The notes beneath the pieces are model-generated. The model was given only the letters and a program-made list of their open reading frames with translations, did no database searches and was not told the origin of the DNA. Shown here piece by piece: positions 17,857 through 26,855 of a stretch of 64,000 nt of DNA (its first letter is position 1; every line of letters begins with the position of its first letter). Both the position numbers and the translations under genes were made by a program. The DNA is from Gynuella sp050296195. GTDB lineage: Bacteria; Pseudomonadota; Gammaproteobacteria; Pseudomonadales; Natronospirillaceae. The stretch is from assembly GCF_050296195.1 (NCBI RefSeq), contig NZ_JBNKRB010000034.1. One strand, written 5' to 3'.

Positions 17857-18787
17857 TCTCCCAGGAAAAACTCAGTACTTCTTTGATGTTACTGCTGTTA
17901 CAGGCAATCATGACCAACCGATCAAGACCCAGAGCGATGCCGGCACAATCGGGCAAGCCAGCTTCGAGAGCGTCCAGCAAGAGTCTATCAACCGGTAAGG
18001 CCTGTTTGCCCAACTTCAGGCGCAGCTGATTGTCTGCTTCAAACCGCTCTTCCTGTTCGCTGGTGTTCGTTAGTTCCCAGTAGCCATTGGCGAGTTCCAT
18101 TCCTTTAAAGAAAATTTCAAACCTGTGCGAAACCATCTCCCCATCTTCATCTGTTGTCTTTTTTGCCAGAGCTGCCTGTGAAGCAGGGAATCTGTGTAGC
18201 ACGGTAAATTCATCTGGATTGAATCCAGGTTCAATAACCATGGATATCAGCAGATCCAGACAATCTTCGCGACTGAAATCATCTGCTATTGCCCCTGTAT
18301 GTTCATAGCAAAGCTTTTTCAGGGTAGATATATCTGAGGTGATTGGGTCTACCTGCAGCTGAGAAATAAAGGCATCCCGGTAACTGATAACCTGAGTGGG
18401 GTGCGCGCCAGTGATGCAGCTGATTAAGGCAATCGCTTCCTGCCATAGTTGCTGGTCTGTATATCCTGGTTGATACCACTCCAGCATCGTAAACTCCGGG
18501 TTGTGACGCCTACCGGCTTCATCCTGACGAAAGACTTTGCAGATCTGAAAAACAGGACCGCTGCCTGCTGCCACCAGGCGTTTCATCGGAAACTCCGGTG
18601 AGGTCTGCAAAAAATGATCATTGACTCTGAATGAATCCAGGTGAGGATCTGTTGCAGCGAATTGGGAAATTATAGGGGTTTCAACTTCCAGTACCTGGCG
18701 TTGCTGAAAAAAATTGCGGACTTTATTAATGATTTGAGCGCGGGTAATAAGGTTCTGAAGCGGAGCTGTCGGTTTCCAGGTGGTCAT
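17849..18787 (-). CDS. epmA: EF-P--(R)-beta-lysine ligase EpmA
   Basis: Truncated lysyl-tRNA-synthetase paralogue (PoxA/GenX) that attaches (R)-beta-lysine to Lys34 of EF-P. 312 residues with class II motifs only and no anticodon domain: FFQQRQVLEVETPIIS (motif 1), KVFRQDEAGRRHNPEFTMLEWY (motif 2), GIALGLDRLVMI (motif 3). It lies downstream of its substrate efp on the same strand, with a terminator between them, and near the divergent epmB. Confidence 0.96.
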   Translation of the reverse strand: MTTWKPTAPLQNLITRAQIINKVRNFFQQRQVLEVETPIISQFAATDPHLDSFRVNDHFLQTSPEFPMKRLVAAGSGPVFQICKVFRQDEAGRRHNPEFTMLEWYQPGYTDQQLWQEAIALISCITGAHPTQVISYRDAFISQLQVDPITSDISTLKKLCYEHTGAIADDFSREDCLDLLISMVIEPGFNPDEFTVLHRFPASQAALAKKTTDEDGEMVSHRFEIFFKGMELANGYWELTNTSEQEERFEADNQLRLKLGKQALPVDRLLLDALEAGLPDCAGIALGLDRLVMIACNSSNIKEVLSFSWENA

Positions 18788-18803
18788 AATTTATTAGATA
18801 GAT

Positions 18804-18842
18804 AAAAAAATATCGGCAGGGTTTATTGCAGCAGCCCTGCCG
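18804..18842 (-). terminator. Rho-independent terminator after efp
   Basis: On the minus strand an 8-bp stem cggcaggg / ccctgccg with a 13-nt loop is followed by ata and seven T. It lies 15 nt past the efp stop. epmA expression would then depend on read-through or a promoter inside the short gap. Confidence 0.8.
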
Positions 18843-18856
18843 ACTGCATGAACAAG

Positions 18857-19432
18857 TCAGTCCTGCTTGGCGCGGCTGACATATTCGCCACTACGAGTAT
18901 CCACGCGGATGATTTCTCCGGTTTCAATGAACAGTGGTACCCGGACGATCGCGCCTGTGCTCAACGTGGCTGGTTTTGATCCGCCTTGTGCAGTATCACC
19001 TTTCAGGCCAGGATCGGTCTCTGTTACTTCAAGTTCCACAAATTTCGGTGGTACTACCGACAGAATTTGTCCGTTGAACAAAGTAACCTCAAACACGTCC
19101 TGTTCTTTCAGCCAGTCTTTGGCTTCCTTAATGGCATCATTGCCGGCGGCAAGTTGTTCATAAGAACCATCCGTTTTCATGAAATGCCAGAATTCACCAT
19201 CTGTATATACATACTCCATATCGATATCGAGTACGTCTGCTCCTTCCAGTGACTCACCGGATTTAAAGGTGCGTTCCCAGGTACGCCCAGTTTTCAGGTT
19301 TTTAAGCTTGACGCGGTTGAACGCCTGTCCTTTGCCCGGTTTGACGAATTCGTTTTCGACAATACTGCAGGGTTCTCCGTCCAGTAATACTTTGAGACCA
19401 CCGCGAAATTCGTTGGTAGAATAATTAGCCAT
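18857..19432 (-). CDS. efp: Elongation factor P
   Basis: Rescues ribosomes stalled on polyproline. 191 residues with three beta-barrel domains: KOW-like N-domain, OB domain, and a C-terminal OB domain ending SGEYVSRAKQD. The modification loop reads PGKGQAF with Lys34 present. Presence of Lys34 together with epmA and epmB in the same locus indicates the beta-lysylation route rather than rhamnosylation of an arginine as in Pseudomonas. It is divergent from epmB across 55 nt. Confidence 0.97.
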   Translation of the reverse strand: MANYSTNEFRGGLKVLLDGEPCSIVENEFVKPGKGQAFNRVKLKNLKTGRTWERTFKSGESLEGADVLDIDMEYVYTDGEFWHFMKTDGSYEQLAAGNDAIKEAKDWLKEQDVFEVTLFNGQILSVVPPKFVELEVTETDPGLKGDTAQGGSKPATLSTGAIVRVPLFIETGEIIRVDTRSGEYVSRAKQD

Positions 19433-19487
19433 CTGTTAATCCAATATGGTTATTAATTTTTTCGTTAGCCAGAATTTAAGGGGCGCT

Positions 19488-20495
19488 ATGATACCTGTTT
19501 ATGATCAAGCTGTGGAAATATTAAATTGGCGAGATCAATTGAAGGAGATGTTTCGTACTCCCGAAGCTTTATTATCGTATCTGAATCTGGCTGCAGATAA
19601 GGACCATCCAGACCTGCTGAGTCCGGTTGTACAAGGGTTTTCCCTGAAAGTAACGCGACATTATGCCAGTCTCATGCGGAAAGGTGACTGGAATGATCCG
19701 TTGTTGTTGCAGGTTTTACCGCAGATTAAGGAATTAGATGTTCATCCTGGGTTTGTTGCGGAGCCTTTGCAGGAGCTTGAAGCTATGGTCGTGCCTGGGC
19801 TTATTCATAAATATGCTGGGCGGATATTGTTAGTATTGGGAGGTGCCTGTGCTGTCAATTGCCGTTACTGTTTTCGCCGTAATTTTGATTACGCTGATCA
19901 GGGATTGTCAGATGCGTCAATTCCCGCAGTGATTGAATATATTCGCAATGATCCCAGTATTACGGAAGTGATTCTTAGTGGTGGAGATCCATTGTTGTGG
20001 CCTACCCGCCGGTTGAAATCGCTGACTACGGAGCTTTGTGCCATTTCGCACCTGGAAACCCTGAGGGTTCACAGTCGAGTGCCTGTGGTACTTCCAGGTC
20101 GTTTGGACCAAGAGTTTTGTGAATGGTGGAATGCTCTACCGCTTAAAAAAGTCATGGTGCTGCATGCGAATCATGGTAATGAGTTCTCTGACCAAATGTA
20201 CTGGCACCTTAAACAGCTTGCCCAGACAACACTTTTAAACCAGGCAGTATTGTTGGCAGGGGTGAATGATAGTGTTGTCACTCTGACAGAGCTGTGTCGG
20301 CGAGGTTTTGAGATGGGGGTTTTGCCCTATTATCTGCATCTGTTGGACAAGGTCAGAGGTGCAGAACATTTTCTGGTGACGGATCAAAAAGCGCGACTGT
20401 TGATAGAGCAGTTATCTCATAATCTTCCCGGTTATCTTGTACCTAAACTGGTAAGGGAAATTCCAGGAGAGCTTTCGAAAACTGCGGTCAACTAA
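19488..20495 (+). CDS. epmB: EF-P beta-lysylation protein EpmB (lysine 2,3-aminomutase)
   Basis: Radical SAM/PLP enzyme that converts L-alpha-lysine to (R)-beta-lysine for EF-P. 335 residues from the ATG preceded by AAGGGGC; an earlier ATG would add 14 residues into the efp promoter region and has no ribosome-binding site. The Fe-S motif is C121-x3-C125-x2-C128 (CAVNCRYCFRR). GGDPLLW and the C-terminal PYYLHLLDKVRGAEHF, holding the PLP-binding Lys, are present. Confidence 0.96.
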   Translation: MIPVYDQAVEILNWRDQLKEMFRTPEALLSYLNLAADKDHPDLLSPVVQGFSLKVTRHYASLMRKGDWNDPLLLQVLPQIKELDVHPGFVAEPLQELEAMVVPGLIHKYAGRILLVLGGACAVNCRYCFRRNFDYADQGLSDASIPAVIEYIRNDPSITEVILSGGDPLLWPTRRLKSLTTELCAISHLETLRVHSRVPVVLPGRLDQEFCEWWNALPLKKVMVLHANHGNEFSDQMYWHLKQLAQTTLLNQAVLLAGVNDSVVTLTELCRRGFEMGVLPYYLHLLDKVRGAEHFLVTDQKARLLIEQLSHNLPGYLVPKLVREIPGELSKTAVN

Positions 20496-20666
20496 GCAGT
20501 CATATAGCGGTTTTGTACAAGTCTGCTGATATGTGACTATACTAGACGTAAAGATCGATGAAAAATCTGACATGTATCCCTGGATTGGTTCAGTAACTAT
20601 ATGTAGATTAGTAAGTTCTCCAACCGCTTGATAAGTCTTGAATTAGTATGCTAATAGAAGGTTTGC

Positions 20667-22493
20667 ATGGATAGCCGCCAGGATAAACAATATTTACAGG
20701 TACCGCGGCAAACGCTGACCACCTTGTCTTTTTGTGAACCGACGGCAAGACAGTTGAATGCGTGGGTAAGCAGTTTGCCGATGGCGAATATCGGTGAAAC
20801 GGCGCGTCAGCTTTACCATGCGGTCATTGAGTTTAACCAATTGCGGTTATCTGACCAAAGTCGGTTTGAGTTGCTGGAGCTGGTTCGTGGGCCTATATAT
20901 TACATCTGCAATGCCTTAAACAACCGTTATCTATTGCAAACAGTGGTTCTGGACGAAAATCAGCGAAAGATCGCTAATCTGGCCCAGGCCCTGCAAACCC
21001 ATCTGGCGATTGGCTATAAGATTATTCTTGCTGAGTTTATGAATAATGGGACTGGCAAGGCGAAAGAGATTGTTTCCAAATCTTTGCATCGGGTTCTGGC
21101 CGACATCGCTCCCAATATATTGCGTTCCTATCAGCTTTATTTGCGTACACCACCGGGCATTTGGCGCGAGCTGCATCAGTTGTATCAGTTTTCCGTAGCT
21201 TATAACCTTACACACTACCAGCTTGCCGATGATATGTCGGTCAGTGATAAGAAGCTGTCAATTAAGGAGCTGTATTGCCGGACCTTACTATTGGGCACCT
21301 GTCAGCCTAATCAACTCCACCAACGTGATTTGTCTGAAGTATATGGTGCTCTGGAGTTATGGGCGTCTGATGTTCAGATTGAGGATGTGGCGGATGAGCG
21401 TTCCACATTAATCATTAACCCTGAGTCCGATTCCGGGCCGATATATCGGCATTTGCTAAAACCCCAGGCCCTATCTGATTATATGGGGCTCAATACTACG
21501 GCGTTGGTCAGAGCTTTGCACGCATCCCAGAATTCTGGTGCCAGTAATGGTAAAGCTACCGGCAGTAGTGGTTTTAGAGTTCCGGAAGGTATCAGTGCAG
21601 TATTGATAAACCACTTGATTCAGTCATGGGGAGGCATGAAGCAGCGAACTTTCAGCCGCTCTCCAGCGGCCGGAGAAGTGGAGATAGCGGTGGGGCTGAT
21701 TGCATCCCATTATCATCTGTCTGGTCAGGTTGGGTTTTATCAACAGCTTTACCATTCCCAGGGAGGGTATGAAAACAATCCGTTTATGGGCTCCAGTGCA
21801 GTTCATTTTGATATGAACGAAAACAAAACTCTGCGGGAACATCAGGATGTCTGGGAAGAGTCATTTGATGCCGGGCGAGCAACACGTAATGATGTTAGTT
21901 CCACCAGCAAGCCCCTGGATTTTGCCGGTGACAGTGCGATAGATGTTCCTCGGGATACAGAGGAGGCTCCACCGAAATATATTGTTTCTCTGGTGAATAC
22001 CTCCCCGAGAGGATATTGTATAAGATGGCAGCAGAGCCTGGCGGCGAATGTGCAGACTGGTGAAATTATTGTTATACGGGAAAGCAACGCTAATCGCTGG
22101 AATCTTGGAATTATCCGCTGGATCAGACAAGCCGCCAAAGAGGGCGCCTTGATGGGAGTGGAGTTGATTGCGCCGAATGCCAGACCCAGTGCAATTCGTC
22201 TTCATAATAAAACCGGTCAACATGGCGACTATATGCGTGCGATGATCATTCCCGAGATCAGGCAGATTGGTCAGCCAATATCCATTATCGTACCAAGGAT
22301 GCCATTTCAAGTCGGTCATAAAGTTGGATTGAATATTGATGGACGGGAAGATAAATACCAGTTGATCAAACGTTTACAGGGAACGTCAGCATTCAATCAA
22401 TATCAAATTAAGTCGTCCGAAAGCAAACCCTTAAACCAGGATAAGCCAACAACTGATGATGATGGTTTCGAATCCCTGTGGCGTCAGCTATAA
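20667..22493 (+). CDS. Conserved FimX-neighbour protein, possible split PilZ domain
   Basis: 608-residue cytosolic protein without signal peptide or membrane helix; it appears related to the uncharacterised gene that precedes fimX in Pseudomonas. The first 250 residues are mostly helical. A PilZ-like RxxxR is visible at R327-R331 (QRTFSR, followed by VEIAVGLIASHYHL), and an NxSxxG at 444-449 (NTSPRGYCIRW) continues into GIIRWIRQ and MGVELIAPNARP, like the second half of a PilZ barrel. The two motifs are separated by about 113 residues instead of the usual 20-35, so either a large insertion splits the domain or the RxxxR is fortuitous. A c-di-GMP effector role is inference. It probably has its own promoter in the 171-nt gap (tatact at 20538). 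Confidence 0.85.
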   Translation: MDSRQDKQYLQVPRQTLTTLSFCEPTARQLNAWVSSLPMANIGETARQLYHAVIEFNQLRLSDQSRFELLELVRGPIYYICNALNNRYLLQTVVLDENQRKIANLAQALQTHLAIGYKIILAEFMNNGTGKAKEIVSKSLHRVLADIAPNILRSYQLYLRTPPGIWRELHQLYQFSVAYNLTHYQLADDMSVSDKKLSIKELYCRTLLLGTCQPNQLHQRDLSEVYGALELWASDVQIEDVADERSTLIINPESDSGPIYRHLLKPQALSDYMGLNTTALVRALHASQNSGASNGKATGSSGFRVPEGISAVLINHLIQSWGGMKQRTFSRSPAAGEVEIAVGLIASHYHLSGQVGFYQQLYHSQGGYENNPFMGSSAVHFDMNENKTLREHQDVWEESFDAGRATRNDVSSTSKPLDFAGDSAIDVPRDTEEAPPKYIVSLVNTSPRGYCIRWQQSLAANVQTGEIIVIRESNANRWNLGIIRWIRQAAKEGALMGVELIAPNARPSAIRLHNKTGQHGDYMRAMIIPEIRQIGQPISIIVPRMPFQVGHKVGLNIDGREDKYQLIKRLQGTSAFNQYQIKSSESKPLNQDKPTTDDDGFESLWRQL

Positions 22494-22544
22494 AGCAATT
22501 AATGGCCGAATAACGGCATTATGTACCACTTTTGGGAATCGCTT

Positions 22545-22574
22545 TTGGAAAATTTTTCTCACGAGTCATATACT
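22545..22574 (+). promoter_or_regulatory. Candidate promoter of fimX
   Basis: TTGGAA, an 18-bp spacer and TATACT are found 40 nt before the fimX ATG. This suggests fimX can be transcribed separately from the upstream 608-aa gene. Confidence 0.45.
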
Positions 22575-22613
22575 ATGTGGCCGTTTATCTGAAATTTCTG
22601 GGGCTTTGTCAGA

Positions 22614-24695
22614 ATGAGCACGTCGTTAGATGATCCAATTCAATTACTGATTCTTCATGATACTCAGAATGAAGCGGAGCCTCTGATTAACCTGTTCAGA
22701 AACTCAGGCCAGATTGTTCGGTCGGTTTTTGTTGCGTCTAATGAAGAGCTGGTATCCTTGGTGCGTGATTCGTCGTGGGATCTGGTATTGGCCAAATGGG
22801 ATACCGAAACTGTCGATGTGCCTGCTTGCCTGGACGCAATCCGCCACTCCGGAAAAGACATTCCCTGTGTTGTTCTTTTGAGTAGCTATGCTGCTGATCT
22901 GGTCAATGGTGCAATTCGCGCCGGAGCCGCTGATATTGCTGTTGAGTTCCAGGAAGATCATATTTTAATGGCTTCGATGCGCGAAGTTGCCGCTCTTAAA
23001 GTACGGCGGAGGTTACGGGAAACAGATATTAACCTGCGCGATTCAGAACAGCGTGTTCAGTTACTGCTTGAAAATTCCAAAGACGCCATTGCGTATGTTC
23101 ACGAAGGTATGCACATTTACGCTAATGGTACTTATGTGGAGATGTTTGGTTACAGTGAATCTGATGATCTTCTCGGGATTCTGTTTATGGACCTTATTGA
23201 AGAAGAGAAACAGCAGGAGCTGAAAAAATGTCTGAAAGTATATTCAGATGGTGCAAAAGAGTCTTTGGACTGTAATGTTGTCCATGAAAACGGCGAACAG
23301 TTTCCTGTTCATATTGAATTTTCCGGGGCGTCCTACGATGGAGAACGCTGCATTCAGGTTATTATCCGAACCACACAGGTCGATGCTGAGATTAGAAAGC
23401 AGCTGGAAGATATGAGTACCCGGGATCTGTTGACCAATCTGTACAACTATCAATATTTTATGAATCATCTGGGAGCGGCATACCAGCAGGCCGTTCACTC
23501 TGGCCGGAATTCAACTATCCTTTATGTGCACCTGAACAATCTGGTCAGTTTGCGTTCTCAGGTTGGTCTGGCTGGAGCGGATATTGTACTGACAGATATA
23601 GCAACAGTGCTTTCCAAGTTTGAAATTCCTAATGGTTTACTGGCTCGCATCGCTGATGATGCTTTTGCGTTTAGTATTCTGGGTCAGGATTTGGAGCTGG
23701 CAAATAAGCTGGCTGCCAAGATACGTAAAGCGGTACAGGAACATTTATCTGAGGTGGATGGCAGAACAGTTCAGACTAAATGTAGTATCGGTATCAGTTT
23801 GGTTGATGAACAGTGTGCCAGTGGTGGTGAAGCACTGACTCATGCTCATCAGGCTGCTGAGCAGGCACAGAAGAAAGAAAGCGGTATCAGCTATTTCGAT
23901 AAGACGGATATCCGTAATGTTGCTGACGACAACCTCGGGGCACAGGTCACCCATGCGTTGGCCAATGATGGATTCAGGTTGCTTTTCCAGCCCATTATCA
24001 GTTTACGCGGCGATGCCAGAGAGCATTATGAAGTGTTGCTGCGACTGGTTGATAAAAATGGAGAGGAAGTTTCGCCCTTGGAATTCCTGCAAACTGCTCA
24101 TGCTATCAACCAGGCTGGACGGATTGACCGCTGGGTTGTGCAAAATGCACTCAAAGATCTATCTGTTCATCGTCAATCTGGTAGCGATACGCAGGTTCTT
24201 ATTAATATTACTTCTGCTTCTATCAGTGATCCCACCTTTTTACCTTGGGTCAACTCCCAGTTAAAAGAAAACCGGGTGCCCGGTAATGCTGTTGTATTTC
24301 AAATTAGTCAGGCGGATGCAGTGGCTTATTTGAAACCTGCCAAGGCCTTTAGCAAAGGGCTGTCTTTATTGCATTGTCATTTGTCTATCAGCCACTTTGG
24401 ACAAATGCAGGAAGACATGAATATTATTAAGCATCTTGATATCAGCTACATTAAGTTTCATCCAGATTTGTCAATAAACCTGGAAGATCAGGCTGTTCAG
24501 CAGCGTCTCGAGACTATCGTGAAGCAGGTTCAGCAGCATAATATTGATACCGTTGTACCTCATATTGAAAGTGCCGCTATGCTGGCATTGTTGTGGCAGG
24601 CGGGGGTGAATTATATTCAAGGATATCTGCTTCAGGGGCCGGTTGCAGATATGAGCTATGATTTTAGTGATGAAGGCGAAGAACAGGCAGTTTAA
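22614..24695 (+). CDS. fimX: FimX-type protein (REC-PAS-degenerate GGDEF-degenerate EAL)
   Basis: c-di-GMP receptor that in Pseudomonas aeruginosa controls type IV pilus assembly and twitching; the length here (693) matches FimX. Domains: receiver-like 8-130, without the usual phospho-Asp environment; PAS about 145-255; GGDEF-like 265-430, where GGDEF is replaced by ADDAF (347-351); EAL-like 440-685, where EAL is EVL (473-475) and the DDFG motif is SHFG (593-596). Both enzymatic sites therefore look dead, consistent with a binding-only receptor. Its stop overlaps the convergent Ppx/GppA gene by 4 nt. Confidence 0.92.
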   Translation: MSTSLDDPIQLLILHDTQNEAEPLINLFRNSGQIVRSVFVASNEELVSLVRDSSWDLVLAKWDTETVDVPACLDAIRHSGKDIPCVVLLSSYAADLVNGAIRAGAADIAVEFQEDHILMASMREVAALKVRRRLRETDINLRDSEQRVQLLLENSKDAIAYVHEGMHIYANGTYVEMFGYSESDDLLGILFMDLIEEEKQQELKKCLKVYSDGAKESLDCNVVHENGEQFPVHIEFSGASYDGERCIQVIIRTTQVDAEIRKQLEDMSTRDLLTNLYNYQYFMNHLGAAYQQAVHSGRNSTILYVHLNNLVSLRSQVGLAGADIVLTDIATVLSKFEIPNGLLARIADDAFAFSILGQDLELANKLAAKIRKAVQEHLSEVDGRTVQTKCSIGISLVDEQCASGGEALTHAHQAAEQAQKKESGISYFDKTDIRNVADDNLGAQVTHALANDGFRLLFQPIISLRGDAREHYEVLLRLVDKNGEEVSPLEFLQTAHAINQAGRIDRWVVQNALKDLSVHRQSGSDTQVLINITSASISDPTFLPWVNSQLKENRVPGNAVVFQISQADAVAYLKPAKAFSKGLSLLHCHLSISHFGQMQEDMNIIKHLDISYIKFHPDLSINLEDQAVQQRLETIVKQVQQHNIDTVVPHIESAAMLALLWQAGVNYIQGYLLQGPVADMSYDFSDEGEEQAV

Positions 24696-25636
24696 TTCTG
24701 TGACAAGGTCGGTGTCAGAGTGTTGTCTTCAATCATCGACTGAATTAAACCTTCTCGAATGGCTCCCTGGGAAATTTTTAAATAATTGAGGTGGCCATGT
24801 TTAAAAGCTTGCTGCATCAAAATAAACCCTGCGCAGAAAACTGCTGTCCGTCTCTGATTGAGTCCAAGATAACTGGCTAACTGTTGGGTATTATTGCAAC
24901 GCAGAATACCTTCTCTCATCTCGTCCAGAGCTTCGTGTGTAATTTCTCCATCGGAAATGTTTTGATGCTGCATGGCCCAGCTGATGGCTTTTACACTGCC
25001 CGAAGTACCAAACTCGCTATTCCATTGGAATTTTGTCAGAGGCTCAATACTCTGTTGCAGGCGTTTACTGGTGTAGGATTCTGCCAAGGCAAACTGCTCG
25101 CGATTGATTGTTCCCGATAGAAAGAATTTCTGGGTTAAAGAGATACATCCAAGTTCTATACTGACTGTCTGTAATGGTTGATTACCATTGCCAACTATCA
25201 GTTCCGTGCTGCCACCACCGATGTCAATAACAAAACGGGAGTCAGAGGGGAGGGAGTAGCTGACACCACGGTAAATATATTCCGCTTCCTGATCTCCACT
25301 CAAGACCTCAATGGGAATTCCCAGTGCAGATTGTGCCTGTTGCAGGAACTGTGTGTCATGACGCAACCTTCTGAATGTGGAGGTGCCAACTGCACGAATA
25401 TTATGCTGAGGAATGTCGCGAATGGCCCGACGAAAATTTTCAAGGCACTTCAAAGCCCTCTTTTTGACGTCAGGCCTGAGACTTTTTGTACGCGTATCAA
25501 AGCCTGCCGCCAGGCGGACAATTTCTTTTTTGCAATCTGTCCAGACGAGTCTGTTTTCACGTTTGGTCATAATGACCAGATGAAAGCTGACTGAGCCAAG
25601 ATCTATAGCGGCATAAAGCGAGTTCGATGATTTCAT
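24692..25636 (-). CDS. Short Ppx/GppA-family phosphatase
   Basis: Exopolyphosphatase/pppGpp phosphohydrolase family of the ASKHA fold. The 314 residues cover only the two core domains: AAIDLGSVSFHLVI (phosphate 1), AVGTSTFRR, GDQEAEYIYRGV, FVIDIGGGSTELIV (phosphate 2), ELGCISLTQKFF. The C-terminal HD-like and helical domains of the 500-residue E. coli Ppx and GppA are missing. Whether it acts on polyphosphate or (p)ppGpp cannot be told. It is last of five minus-strand genes starting with the hybrid kinase and overlaps fimX tail-to-tail. Confidence 0.9.
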   Translation of the reverse strand: MKSSNSLYAAIDLGSVSFHLVIMTKRENRLVWTDCKKEIVRLAAGFDTRTKSLRPDVKKRALKCLENFRRAIRDIPQHNIRAVGTSTFRRLRHDTQFLQQAQSALGIPIEVLSGDQEAEYIYRGVSYSLPSDSRFVIDIGGGSTELIVGNGNQPLQTVSIELGCISLTQKFFLSGTINREQFALAESYTSKRLQQSIEPLTKFQWNSEFGTSGSVKAISWAMQHQNISDGEITHEALDEMREGILRCNNTQQLASYLGLNQRRTAVFCAGFILMQQAFKHGHLNYLKISQGAIREGLIQSMIEDNTLTPTLSQN

Positions 25637-25704
25637 GCTTTCAGTTTATCTGTGCAGGGCGTGGCTTGGCTATAGCGGAATGAAGAGCATGTTCAAAGAA
25701 ATTA

Positions 25705-26472
25705 TCAGTCTCTAGAAATTAATCTGTTGAATCGAGTTGTATTGAGTATGTTTCCATGTGGGTCATAGCTTATTTCGGTAATTTCAACACATTCCCTTTG
25801 CCATATCAGACCTGTACTGCAGCGGGTCCCATAGCCCTCCATCTGAATGAATTCTGCTGATAGCAGGTGTTCAATTGTACGCTCTATCCCTGTTTCGGGT
25901 AGATCTGTCGGCGAGGCAAGTTCTCTACTGTTCAGTAAGCTGGCTAGAGAATTGGTATCCTCAGCCATTTCCATCCAGTGAGATAGTTTGGTTCTGGCAC
26001 TGACAACTTTGGGCCAGTCATTGGAGTCAAGTCCGGCATTGCTTAGACCATGGATACCTTGTGATATGGCTAGAGGTGGGCATTCCGAGCTGACGTATTT
26101 CATTTCCCTGCCATCAAACAACAGTAAATTAAAACCGGAATACCGAGTGCGATCTTGATAAACCTGCCGGCAATATTGATCCGCGGACAGGCCAGTGGTT
26201 AGAAATCCAGCTACAAGACTCCCCCGGCTAAGTACTCCTGGCACCCGGTAACGAGGGTGGCGAATATTGGTTAAAGCAGCGAAATGACCTGTGTTTGTAT
26301 TTACCCCGAGCCAAGTACCTGATGCTTTTAAGTCCTGGCCAGCAATAATTCCCGGTTGATTGTTCCATTGATCCATGTACCGGGTAGGGCGATTAAAATA
26401 CTCATCCCGATTGGCAACCATCACCAGAGGCTTGTCAGAATCTGGTTGCCAGTCAAAAGCGATCAGACACAT
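25705..26472 (-). CDS. NRDE (TANGO2-like) protein
   Basis: Member of the NRDE/TANGO2 family, named for the motif seen here as VMVANRDEYFNRPT. About 255 residues from MCLIAFDW, which leaves a Cys at position 2; the family resembles N-terminal-nucleophile hydrolases, but its bacterial function is not established (haem handling has been proposed for eukaryotic TANGO2). Family blocks WLGVNTNTGHFAALTN and HGLSNAGLDSNDWPKV are present. A longer start upstream would run into the VOC gene and is rejected. It starts 8 nt past that gene's stop. Confidence 0.92.
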   Translation of the reverse strand: MCLIAFDWQPDSDKPLVMVANRDEYFNRPTRYMDQWNNQPGIIAGQDLKASGTWLGVNTNTGHFAALTNIRHPRYRVPGVLSRGSLVAGFLTTGLSADQYCRQVYQDRTRYSGFNLLLFDGREMKYVSSECPPLAISQGIHGLSNAGLDSNDWPKVVSARTKLSHWMEMAEDTNSLASLLNSRELASPTDLPETGIERTIEHLLSAEFIQMEGYGTRCSTGLIWQRECVEITEISYDPHGNILNTTRFNRLISRD

Positions 26473-26479
26473 ATGGGGT

Positions 26480-26842
26480 TCAGAGCGCCTGAGAGTGTAA
26501 TGCCAGTCGGTTGCCTTCTGAGTCAAGTACGACCGAACGGTACCCAAAAGGCTCTATCGCATGCGTGCTGCGAAGAATAGTACCTCCACACCCTGGAACC
26601 AGTGCTTCAGCTGCTTTCAGTCGTCCTTCAACGTTCCAGTAAACAATGACGCCTTCACGGCTGGGCTGTTCGTGTTCAGAGGTAAAAAGACAGGCACTGA
26701 CCTGGCCTGGTCGATGTTCAAAAACGGCGATAGGGGAGTCACTGCTACGCTGTCGGAATTGAGCATTGAGTATTTTGCTGTAGAAGTGCATGGCTCTCTC
26801 GAGATCTTTGACCGGGATATCGGCCCAAATGATGGAGCTCAT
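26480..26842 (-). CDS. VOC-family (glyoxalase-like) protein
   Basis: 120-residue vicinal-oxygen-chelate fold protein: two beta-alpha-beta-beta-beta halves, starting IIWADIPVKDLERAMHFYSKIL and ending YRSVVLDSEGNRLALHSQ. Such proteins bind metals or small hydrophobic ligands; substrate is unknown. TAAGGAGG lies before the ATG. It sits 13 nt after coq7 and 8 nt before the NRDE gene, so they are probably one transcript. Confidence 0.9.
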   Translation of the reverse strand: MSSIIWADIPVKDLERAMHFYSKILNAQFRQRSSDSPIAVFEHRPGQVSACLFTSEHEQPSREGVIVYWNVEGRLKAAEALVPGCGGTILRSTHAIEPFGYRSVVLDSEGNRLALHSQAL

Positions 26843-26855
26843 GGTGGTAGCCTCC

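Noticed and set aside
17849..18787. Lysyl-tRNA synthetase
   Set aside because: Only the catalytic core is present (312 residues, no anticodon-binding domain), and it is next to efp; EpmA fits.
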